NCBI GenBank assembly: GCA_003248805.1
Contig: QFQY01000059.1
Coordinates: 1-27,970 of the forward strand
From: Chelatococcus sp.
GTDB taxonomy: Bacteria; Pseudomonadota; Alphaproteobacteria; Rhizobiales; Beijerinckiaceae
Reading direction: 5' to 3'
DNA length: 27,970 bases
Of this stretch, positions 22,222-27,970 are shown piece after piece. The position numbers and the translations under genes are program-made. The notes beneath the pieces are model-generated. The model worked only from the letters and a program-made list of their open reading frames with translations, was not told where the DNA came from and ran no database searches. Each line of letters begins with the position of its first letter. The stretch's first letter is position 1.

Positions 22222-23326
22222 CGCCCGGCCGGTTGAGCCGCCCGCCCGGCATCGGCGCGGGCACTCCGGTGGTGGAGGGCAGGCTGAGCGGCAGCCCCTT
22301 GACCGAGCGGACCGCGAGATAGCCGAAGAGCTGGGCCTCGAGCGCGTCTCCGTCCCAGCCCGCGGTCTCGACGGGCTCGACGGGCACGCCCAGTCGCTCG
22401 GAGAGCCGGCGCATGAGATGCAGGTTGAGCCGTCCTCCGCCGCCGACCAGCCAGCGTTTCGGCGCACGCGGCACATGGTCGAGCGCCGCGACGAGGCTCT
22501 CCACGGTGAAGGCGGCGAGCGTCGCCGCGCCATCCGCATCCGACAGCGGCTCGACGACCTGCGCACGCCGGTGAAAATCGTTGCGGTCGAGCGATTTCGG
22601 CGGCTTCCGCTCGAAGAAGGGGTTGCTCATGAAGCCGGCGACGAGATCGTCATGGACGCGGCCGCTCGCCGCCAGCGCACCGTCCTCGTCATAGGGCCGC
22701 CCGAGCCTGCGCCGGACGAAATCGTCGAGGATCGCGCTCGCCGGGCCGGTGTCGAAGGCGACGACCGCGTCGCCGTCGATCCAGGTGACATTCGCCACGC
22801 CGCCGAGATTGAGAACCATCACGGGCTGCTCCAGCCCCGCCGCCAGCGCACGGTGATAGAGCGGGGCGAAGGGCGCGCCCTCCCCGCCGGCCGCGACGTC
22901 GGCGTGGCGGAAGCGGTCTACGGTCGCGACGCCGAGCGCATCCGCGACCGCCTGCCCGTCGATGAGCTGGCGGGTAAAGCGCCGCTCGGGCCGGTGATAG
23001 ATCGTCTGGCCGTGCAGACCGACCAGATCGACCCTCGCGAGGTCGACCCCCGTCTCGGTCGCGAAGCGCCGGATCGCCGCCAGATGGTCGGCGGTGACGG
23101 CGGCCTCCAGCGCGACGAGCGGCGCCGCCGAGGCTCGCTCGGCATCGGCGATGACGGCCTGCAGCTCGCGCCGCGTCGTCTCTCGATAGGGAAACGAAGC
23201 GCCGGGCCCGAAGGTGACCATGTCGCGCCCATCGCTGCTGACGAGCGCGACGTCGATGGCGTCCATCGACGTCCCGCTGATCACGCCGATGGCGGTCAGG
23301 ATCTCCCGGTCGAGGTCGCGCGCCAT
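22208..23326 (-). CDS. anmK: Anhydro-N-acetylmuramic acid kinase
   Basis: Cytoplasmic enzyme of peptidoglycan recycling that cleaves the 1,6-anhydro ring of anhMurNAc and phosphorylates it with ATP to MurNAc-6-phosphate. It has 372 residues, the family length. Seen: ISGTSMDAIDVALV (16-29), LVGLHGQTIYHRP, the catalytic-loop AFDTGPAS, LNLGGVANVTW, and the nucleotide-binding LVGGGGRLN with late WDGDALEAQLFGYLAVR. All match AnmK. It is the last gene of a minus-strand series: the second DUF1330 gene ends 12 bases before its start, with no strong ribosome binding site. It overlaps the convergent crotonase end by 14 bases. The etherase MurQ that would act next is not in the window. Confidence 0.94.
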   Translation of the reverse strand: MARDLDREILTAIGVISGTSMDAIDVALVSSDGRDMVTFGPGASFPYRETTRRELQAVIADAERASAAPLVALEAAVTADHLAAIRRFATETGVDLARVDLVGLHGQTIYHRPERRFTRQLIDGQAVADALGVATVDRFRHADVAAGGEGAPFAPLYHRALAAGLEQPVMVLNLGGVANVTWIDGDAVVAFDTGPASAILDDFVRRRLGRPYDEDGALAASGRVHDDLVAGFMSNPFFERKPPKSLDRNDFHRRAQVVEPLSDADGAATLAAFTVESLVAALDHVPRAPKRWLVGGGGRLNLHLMRRLSERLGVPVEPVETAGWDGDALEAQLFGYLAVRSVKGLPLSLPSTTGVPAPMPGGRLNRPGATRP

Positions 23327-23338
23327 GTCGGCCGGGAC

Positions 23339-23647
23339 CTATTCGCCCGGCTGCGGCCCGTCATAGCCGCCGATGATGACGAGATCGACCTTGCCGGCCT
23401 GCGTCAGGTGCTTCGCCGCCTCCTGATATTCCGGCGAGGCGTAGCAGGCGCGCGCCGTTTCCTCGTCCTTGAACTCCAGCACGACGTTGTGCTTGCGGCC
23501 CTCGCCGCGCGCGAGCTTGTACTCGCCGCCGCGAACCACGAACTTGCCGCCGTATTTAGCGAAGGCCACGGCGTTGAGCGCGCGATACTTGGCGTACTCG
23601 TCCTCGTTCTCGACGTCGACGCGAGCGATCCAGTAGCCCTTCGCCAT
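23339..23647 (-). CDS. DUF1330 family protein (second of a tandem pair)
   Basis: A 102-residue protein with the dimeric ferredoxin-like alpha/beta-barrel signature of DUF1330: MAKGYWIARVDVENEDEYAKY, then KYGGKFVVRGGEY, and the closing VVLEFKDEETARACYASPEY. Its function is unknown; relatives are small cytoplasmic proteins with no proven activity. It begins three bases after the stop of a paralogue of about 95 residues, with no visible ribosome binding site, so it is probably translated by coupling. The C-terminus is longer by seven residues (GGYDGPQPGE). It is followed closely by anmK. Confidence 0.88.
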   Translation of the reverse strand: MAKGYWIARVDVENEDEYAKYRALNAVAFAKYGGKFVVRGGEYKLARGEGRKHNVVLEFKDEETARACYASPEYQEAAKHLTQAGKVDLVIIGGYDGPQPGE

Positions 23648-23650
23648 GGC

Positions 23651-23938
23651 TCAGGCGCCTTCGACGACGACGATGTCGATCTCGCCGGCGCCCTCGCGCT
23701 CCTTGCGGGCGGCGGCATATTCCGGCGAGTAGACATAGCGCTTGGCCGATTCGACGTCGGCGAACTCGATCACGACGTTCCGCGCCCGGCCTTCGCCTTC
23801 CGCGATAATGGTCTGGCCACCGCGCACGATCGGGTTGCCGCCATAGATCTTCATCGCTTCCGAGGCCTTGGCGGCATAGGCCGCCCATTTGGTCGGGTCG
23901 GTGACCTTGGCGCGCGCCACGACATATCCCTTGGGCAT
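23651..23938 (-). CDS. DUF1330 family protein (first of a tandem pair)
   Basis: A 95-residue protein beginning MPKGYVVARAKVTDPTKWAA, with IYGGNPIVRGG and ARNVVIEFADVESAKRYVYS. Side by side with the next gene it shares the G-Y-n-A-R, YGG-n-VRGG, EG-R-n-NV-EF and SPEY positions, clear evidence of tandem duplication. Its biochemical role is unknown. It follows pyrF by 40 bases on the same strand, so pyrF, the two DUF1330 genes and anmK could be one transcript. Confidence 0.88.
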   Translation of the reverse strand: MPKGYVVARAKVTDPTKWAAYAAKASEAMKIYGGNPIVRGGQTIIAEGEGRARNVVIEFADVESAKRYVYSPEYAAARKEREGAGEIDIVVVEGA

Positions 23939-23978
23939 GGTTCTCGATCCGTTGATGAGTCGATTGGGAGACAGGAGC

Positions 23979-24686
23979 TTATGAGGCTGCCGCGATCTCG
24001 TCCATGATGCGCGCCGCCGCCGCCGCCGGGTCCTGCGCGCGGATGATCGGGCGACCGACGACGAGATGGTCGACGCCCGCGCGGATCGCCTCTCCCGGCG
24101 TCAGCGTCCGCTTCTGGTCGCCGAGCGCGGAATCGGCGGGGCGGATGCCCGGCGTCACGATCACCATGCTGGGGCCGACGACGTCGCGCACGATCGCCGT
24201 CTCGGCCGCCGAGCAGACGATGCCGGCGAGGCCTGCGTCGCGCGCCTGCTCGGCGCGCAAGCGCACGAGATCCTGCACCGCCAGCGCATAGCCGGCGTCG
24301 CGCAGGTCGGCGTCGTCATAGGAGGTCAGCGCGGTGACGGCGAGCAGCTTGAGATCCGACTCGCCGAGCCCCTCCATCGCCCCGCGCATCGTCTGCGGAT
24401 AGGCATGGACCGTGAGGAACGTCGCGCCGAGCTTGGTCAGCGACTCCACGCCCTCCGTCACGGTGTTGCCGATGTCGTGCAGCTTGAGATCGAGGAAGAC
24501 CTTCTTGCCCTCGGCCACGAGCTGGCGGCAGAGATCGAGCCCGCCGCCGAAGGCCAGCCGATAGCCGATCTTGTAGAAGCTCGCCCCGTCCCCGAGCGTC
24601 GAGACCAGCCTGTAGGCGTCCCAGACCGTGGAGACGTCGAGGGCGACGATGAGCCGGTCGCGGATGTCGTTGATCTTGTGAGACAA
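23979..24686 (-). CDS. pyrF: Orotidine 5'-phosphate decarboxylase
   Basis: Final step of UMP synthesis, converting OMP to UMP and CO2. From a TTG start at 24686 it has 235 residues, the normal family length. The catalytic array is visible as Asp66, Lys68 and Asp71 in VFLDLKLHDIGNTV, with the first strand RLIVALDVS and the phosphate-binding end TPGIRPADSALGDQKR followed by VVGRPIIRA. The TTG is chosen because it is preceded by GGAGGGGACA and because upstream in-frame sequence (Arg/Ser rich) does not resemble the family. It is followed 40 bases on by the tandem DUF1330 genes. The gap of 97 bases to the upstream DsbA-family gene suggests its own promoter, which I cannot locate. Confidence 0.95.
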   Translation of the reverse strand: MSHKINDIRDRLIVALDVSTVWDAYRLVSTLGDGASFYKIGYRLAFGGGLDLCRQLVAEGKKVFLDLKLHDIGNTVTEGVESLTKLGATFLTVHAYPQTMRGAMEGLGESDLKLLAVTALTSYDDADLRDAGYALAVQDLVRLRAEQARDAGLAGIVCSAAETAIVRDVVGPSMVIVTPGIRPADSALGDQKRTLTPGEAIRAGVDHLVVGRPIIRAQDPAAAAARIMDEIAAAS

Positions 24687-24689
24687 TGT

Positions 24690-24696
24690 CCCCTCC
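24690..24696 (-). promoter_or_regulatory. Strong ribosome binding site fixing the TTG start of pyrF
   Basis: On the minus strand GGAGGGG lies three bases before TTG (complement of 24684-24686). The spacing is shorter than usual but the match to the anti-Shine-Dalgarno sequence is strong and no ATG or GTG nearby fits. Confidence 0.6.
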
Positions 24697-24783
24697 GCCG
24701 AGTTTCGGGGGAAAGCGCATGATTCCCGGCGGGATGCAACCCCGCCGGCCGCCGGCGGGATACGCCTGAAGCGGGATCGTCCT

Positions 24784-25449
24784 CTATTCGAACGTCCGCG
24801 CGGCCTGCCGGTCGGCCGCGACCTTCTGGAACACCTGCGCCCAGACATCCGGCGTCTGCGCGCCCGAGACCGCGAGCTTTCCGTCCACGATGAAGAAGGG
24901 CACGCCCGTGACGCCGACCTTGGCGGCGTGGTCCTCGAGCCCGATCACGGTCTCGCGCAGCTCGTCATTGGCGAGTTCGTCGCGCGCCGCCTGCTCGTCG
25001 AAGCCCTGCTCGACCGCGATGGCGACCAGCGTCTCCCGGTCGCCGACATCGCGCCCATCCTGCCAGTAGGCCTTGAACAGCGCGGCCGTCATGTCGCTGC
25101 CGCGCTGAACGGTCGAGGCCGCGGCGACGAGCATATGCGCCATGCGGGTGTTGACGCTGCGCGTCACCTTTCCCCAGTTGAACGTGACGCCGCTCTCGAG
25201 CGCGGCTTCCGACAGCTTGATCTCGATCTCGCGGCGGCGCCCGGCCCCGAACTTGGCATCGAGATACTCGGTCCGGTCCATGCCGCCGGCGGGCATCTCG
25301 GGATTGAGCTCATAGGGCAGCCAGGTGATCGCGACGCGCTCGGTCAGGCCGTACCGCGCCAGCGCCACCTCCAGCCGCGACTTGCCGATGAAGCACCACG
25401 GGCAGGCGATGTCCGAGACGATCGCGATCGGCAGCTTGTCGTCCTGCAT
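24784..25449 (-). CDS. DsbA-family oxidoreductase (FrnE-like)
   Basis: Thioredoxin-fold protein of 221 residues without a signal peptide, so cytoplasmic. The active-site CPWC is at residues 16-19 in SDIACPWCFIGKSRLE, and the cis-Pro loop GVTGVPFFIVDGKLAVSGAQ lies late in the sequence, both typical of the FrnE/2-hydroxychromene-2-carboxylate isomerase-like DsbA branch. Between them is the usual helical insertion (NWGKVTRSVNTRMAHMLVA). FrnE relatives have disulfide isomerase activity and are linked to oxidative stress in some bacteria. The ATG has AAAGGAC upstream. It follows epmB by 39 bases on the same strand and may be co-transcribed with epmA-epmB. Confidence 0.9.
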   Translation of the reverse strand: MQDDKLPIAIVSDIACPWCFIGKSRLEVALARYGLTERVAITWLPYELNPEMPAGGMDRTEYLDAKFGAGRRREIEIKLSEAALESGVTFNWGKVTRSVNTRMAHMLVAAASTVQRGSDMTAALFKAYWQDGRDVGDRETLVAIAVEQGFDEQAARDELANDELRETVIGLEDHAAKVGVTGVPFFIVDGKLAVSGAQTPDVWAQVFQKVAADRQAARTFE

Positions 25450-25488
25450 GACGGTGTCCTTTGCTGTCTGCTCTGCGAGGCGCGGAAT

Positions 25489-26556
25489 TCACGTCGGAGG
25501 ATAGCGATGGAGCCTGCCGGAGCGGTCCTCCGCCATGGCTTCGACGCCGTGTGCCTCACACCCCGACAGGAAGGAGGGCCCGACCGGAATCTTGCCCGCG
25601 CCCCCCGGAATGTCGAGGATATAGGTCGGTTGGCACAATCCGGACAGGTGTCCGCGCAGGCTTTTGACCAGGGCCTGCCCCTCTTCCAGCGAGAGCCGGA
25701 AATGCGCGGTGCCGGGCGCCAGATCGGGATGGTGGAGGTAGTAGGGCTTCACCCGGTTCTCGACGAAGGCGCGCATCAGCGCCGCCAGCGTCTCGACATC
25801 CGCGTTGACGCCCTTCAGCAGCACGCTCTGGCTGACCAGCACATGGCCGGCATCGGCGAGACGGGCCAGCGCCTCGCAGGCGGCCGGCGTGAACTCGCGC
25901 GGATGATTGGCGTGGATCGCGACATAGCTCGCCTTGCCGGGAATGCGCAGGGCCCTGGCGTAATCCGCCGTCACCCGGCCGGGATCGACCATCGGGACGC
26001 GCGTATGCCAGCGCGTGACCTTGACATGCGGGATGGCGGCGAGCCTGCGGGCGACCTCGCGCACGCGCCGGCCCGAGAGGATGAACGGGTCGCCGCCGGT
26101 CATGATGACCTCCCAGATCTCCGTCCGGGAGGCGATATAGGCCAGCGCGGCATCGAGCTTCTCGCCGGTCAGCGCCTCGCCGCCGGGCCCGACCATCTCG
26201 CGGCGAAAGCAGAAGCGGCAATAGACCGGGCAGGCATGGACCAGCTTGAGCAGCGCCCGGTCCGGATAGCGATGCACCACGCCCTCGACCGGCGAATGCG
26301 CCTCGTCGCCGATCGGATCGGCGAGCTCCTGCGGCAGCGTCGTCAATTCGGCGGCGTCGGGCACGAACTGCCGCGCGATCGGATCGGCCGGATCGGCGGG
26401 GTCGATCAGCGCGGCCATGGCCGGCGTCACCGAGACCGCATAGCGCGCGGCGACGGCCTCCAGCGCCGCGCGGCGCGCGGGCGCGGCGAGGCCGGACTCG
26501 ATCAGCGCATCGGCGCTGCGCAGGGGCTGGCCAGCGGGAGGCTGGTGGATCGTCAT
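25489..26556 (-). CDS. epmB: EF-P (R)-beta-lysine pathway lysine 2,3-aminomutase (radical SAM, KamA family)
   Basis: Converts (S)-alpha-lysine to (R)-beta-lysine, the form attached to elongation factor P. It has 355 residues. The radical-SAM cluster motif is Cys109, Cys113 and Cys116 (HACPVYCRFCFRR). The PLP lysine is Lys322 in DIPGGAGKIPVG, the family DxPGGxGK motif. The intermediate SAM-binding TGGDPFIL is present. Its length and lack of the long N-terminal region of catabolic KamA enzymes match EpmB. Its start overlaps the epmA stop by four bases (ATGA), and efp is divergent just beyond epmA, which makes the EF-P role very likely compared with a lysine-fermentation role. Confidence 0.93.
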   Translation of the reverse strand: MTIHQPPAGQPLRSADALIESGLAAPARRAALEAVAARYAVSVTPAMAALIDPADPADPIARQFVPDAAELTTLPQELADPIGDEAHSPVEGVVHRYPDRALLKLVHACPVYCRFCFRREMVGPGGEALTGEKLDAALAYIASRTEIWEVIMTGGDPFILSGRRVREVARRLAAIPHVKVTRWHTRVPMVDPGRVTADYARALRIPGKASYVAIHANHPREFTPAACEALARLADAGHVLVSQSVLLKGVNADVETLAALMRAFVENRVKPYYLHHPDLAPGTAHFRLSLEEGQALVKSLRGHLSGLCQPTYILDIPGGAGKIPVGPSFLSGCEAHGVEAMAEDRSGRLHRYPPT

Positions 26557-27617
26557 GCCCCTCCCCTGCCCGGTTCCGCGACCGGCGTCCAGATCACGTC
26601 CTCGATCCGTCGCGCACCCGTGACCAGCATCGCCAGCCGGTCGAAACCGAGCGCGATGCCCGACGCCTGCGGCATGCTCGCGAGCGCGGCGAGGAAATCC
26701 TCGTCGATCGGATAGCGCTCGCCATAGATGCGCGCCTTCTCGTCCATGTCAGCTTCGAAGCGGCGGCGCTGCTCGGCCGGATCGGTCAGTTCGCCGAAGG
26801 CATTGGCGAGCTCGACGCCGCAGGCATAGAGCTCGAAGCGCTCCGCGACGCGCGGGTCGGAGGGCTTGGGACGCGCCAGCGCCGCCTCCGAGATCGGATA
26901 TTCGCACAGGATGGTGGCGCGGCCGCGCCCGAGATGCGGCTCGATCTTCTCCGCGAGCACGCGGCTGAAGATGTCCGACCAGCCGTCGTCGGCCGCCAGC
27001 CGGATGCCGGCGGCGTGGGCCTGCGCGGCGAGGCCATCCCGGTCGACCGCTCCCTCTGTGGAAACCGTCCCCAGCAGGTCGATGCCGGCATGGCGCGCGA
27101 AGGCCTCGTGGAGCGTCAGGCGCTCCGGCTCGGCGAAGGGGTCCGCCTCGACGCCGCGCCAGCGTAACCTCGTCGCGCCCGCGGCCAGCGCCGCCTCCGC
27201 CATCAGCGCCGCGCAATCGGCCATCAGCGTCTCGTAGTCCTCGCCGGCGCGATACCACTCCAGCATCGTGAATTCCGGGTGGTGGAGCGCGGTGCGCTCG
27301 CGATTCCGGAAGACGCGGGCGAAATCGAAGATGCGGCGCTCGCCCGCAGCCAGCAGCTTCTTGGCGGCGAATTCGGGCGAGGTGTGGAGGTAATAGGGGT
27401 GCGCGCCCCCCGCATCGTCGATCAGCGTCGTACCGAAGCCATGCAGATGCGTCTCGTTGCCGGGCGAGACCTGCAGGACCGCCGCCTCGACCTCGACGAA
27501 ATCGCGCGCCTCGAACCAGCGCCGGAGCGCCGCCTTGACGCGCCCGCGCGCCAACAGCGCGGGCCTGCGGTCGGCATGGATGTCGGGCCGCCAGAAGAGC
27601 GGAGAGGCTGGGGTCAT
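26553..27617 (-). CDS. epmA: Elongation factor P--(R)-beta-lysine ligase (PoxA/GenX)
   Basis: A lysyl-tRNA-synthetase paralogue without the anticodon-binding domain that activates (R)-beta-lysine with ATP and ligates it to the conserved lysine of EF-P. From ATG 27617 it has 354 residues, the size expected. Class II motif 2 is ARVFRNRERTALHHPEFTML, with EWYRAGEDYE directly after, and motif 3 is GIALGFDRLAMLVTG. The early VEVEAAVLQVSPGNETHL is also typical of EpmA. In-frame codons up to 27683 are not family-like. It leads a minus-strand operon with epmB, and its start is divergent from efp with 118 bases between. No EpmC-type hydroxylase is seen. Confidence 0.94.
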   Translation of the reverse strand: MTPASPLFWRPDIHADRRPALLARGRVKAALRRWFEARDFVEVEAAVLQVSPGNETHLHGFGTTLIDDAGGAHPYYLHTSPEFAAKKLLAAGERRIFDFARVFRNRERTALHHPEFTMLEWYRAGEDYETLMADCAALMAEAALAAGATRLRWRGVEADPFAEPERLTLHEAFARHAGIDLLGTVSTEGAVDRDGLAAQAHAAGIRLAADDGWSDIFSRVLAEKIEPHLGRGRATILCEYPISEAALARPKPSDPRVAERFELYACGVELANAFGELTDPAEQRRRFEADMDEKARIYGERYPIDEDFLAALASMPQASGIALGFDRLAMLVTGARRIEDVIWTPVAEPGRGGA

Positions 27618-27722
27618 CGAAACTCTGGACACGTTTTCAGGAAAGCTTCCGTTTCGGCCGCGAATGCGGTAGTTGCGCGGCAACGAAGCTCAATACCGCG
27701 CGGAGATGCCGCGCACCAAGCC

Positions 27723-27727
27723 AAGGA
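27723..27727 (+). promoter_or_regulatory. Ribosome binding site fixing the GTG start of efp
   Basis: AAGGA lies eight bases before GTG 27736. An in-frame ATG at 27706 would add ten residues but has no comparable site, and the GTG start puts the modified lysine at position 34 as in E. coli. Confidence 0.55.
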
Positions 27728-27735
27728 CATCTGAC

Positions 27736-27970
27736 GTGGTCAAGGTCATCGCCTCTTCCGTCCGCAAGGGCAACGTCCTCGAGCTCGACGGGCATCTCTG
27801 CACCGTCATCTCTGCCGAGAGCTTCTTCCCCGGCAAGGGCACGCCGACGACGCAGATCGACATGCGCCGCATCGCCGACGGCGTGAAGATGACGCAGCGC
27901 TACAAGACGACCGAGCAGGTCGAGCGCGCCTATGTCGAGGATCGCGACTTCACCTATCTCTATCAGGACG
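27736..27970 (+). CDS. efp: Elongation factor P, N-terminal 78 residues (cut by window end)
   Basis: Translation factor that helps ribosomes through polyproline stretches. Residues 1-78 are visible and the gene continues past the edge (full length usually about 188). The N-terminal KOW-like domain is clear: VKVIASSVRKGNVLELDG, then FPGKGTPTTQIDMRR, with the loop lysine at position 34 (PGKG), the residue that EpmA modifies with beta-lysine. Then QRYKTTEQVERAYVEDRDF, typical of alphaproteobacterial EF-P. The GTG start is set by an AAGGA site. It is divergent from epmA, so substrate and modifying enzymes share one intergenic region and perhaps linked expression. Confidence 0.94.
   Translation, partial: MVKVIASSVRKGNVLELDGHLCTVISAESFFPGKGTPTTQIDMRRIADGVKMTQRYKTTEQVERAYVEDRDFTYLYQD

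Noticed and set aside
22127..24007. Long plus-strand open frame across anmK and the DUF1330 genes
   Set aside because: Antisense to three genes with clear family motifs; composition is typical of a GC-driven shadow frame.

Overview
The window reads as a stretch of chromosome from a high-GC alphaproteobacterium of the order Hyphomicrobiales. A Bosea-like or related genus is my best guess, inferred from gene content, GTG/TTG starts, DgoR-type and UTRA-type GntR regulators, DUF1330 pairs and palindromic intergenic repeats of the kind common in that order. I see no tRNA, rRNA, insertion sequence, phage gene or CRISPR array. Thirty-two protein genes are supported, two of them cut by the window edges (an ABC ATPase on the left, elongation factor P on the right) and two very small (37 and 24 residues).

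Region 1 (1-3771) is catabolic and regulatory. A sugar-type ABC transporter ATPase is divergent from a DgoR-like GntR/FCD regulator, followed by a D-2-hydroxyacid dehydrogenase and a DUF533/TerB-like protein. Region 2 (3772-6747) holds a translationally coupled pair resembling the first steps of decaprenyl-phosphoryl-arabinose synthesis: a UbiA-family phosphoribosyltransferase-like enzyme and a DprE1-like oxidase with Thr where the mycobacterial drug-target Cys sits. A small secreted protein and a strong terminator follow. Region 3 (6772-9718, minus strand) is an operon of an SMR/EamA-like transporter, a 37-residue ORF, an NAD-dependent epimerase and a PatA-like class III aminotransferase.

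Region 4 (9847-14438) has an Ada-like zinc-knuckle protein, a 24-residue membrane peptide, a YadGH-type ABC-2 exporter and prfC (release factor 3). prfC is bracketed by two copies of a composite palindromic repeat in opposite orientation. Region 5 (14444-17748) pairs an Lrp/AsnC regulator divergently with a cysteine dioxygenase, which converges on a D-lactate/glycolate-type FAD oxidase preceded by a LuxR-type regulator. Region 6 (18099-22221) has a UTRA-type GntR regulator only 15 bp from a divergent PfkB-family kinase, a second LuxR-type regulator, and a crotonase lacking both usual catalytic glutamates.

Region 7 (22208-27970) is mostly housekeeping on the minus strand: epmA, epmB, a DsbA-family oxidoreductase, pyrF with a TTG start, two tandem DUF1330 proteins and anmK. 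Divergent from epmA is efp, so the elongation factor P substrate and its two beta-lysylation enzymes form one locus. The most interesting points are the UbiA-DprE1 pair, the minus-strand epimerase/aminotransferase/transporter operon with its micro-ORF, the cysteine dioxygenase that appears to keep a Cys-Tyr cofactor pair, the crotonase without glutamates, and the inverted repeats around prfC. No wholly new system is demonstrated.
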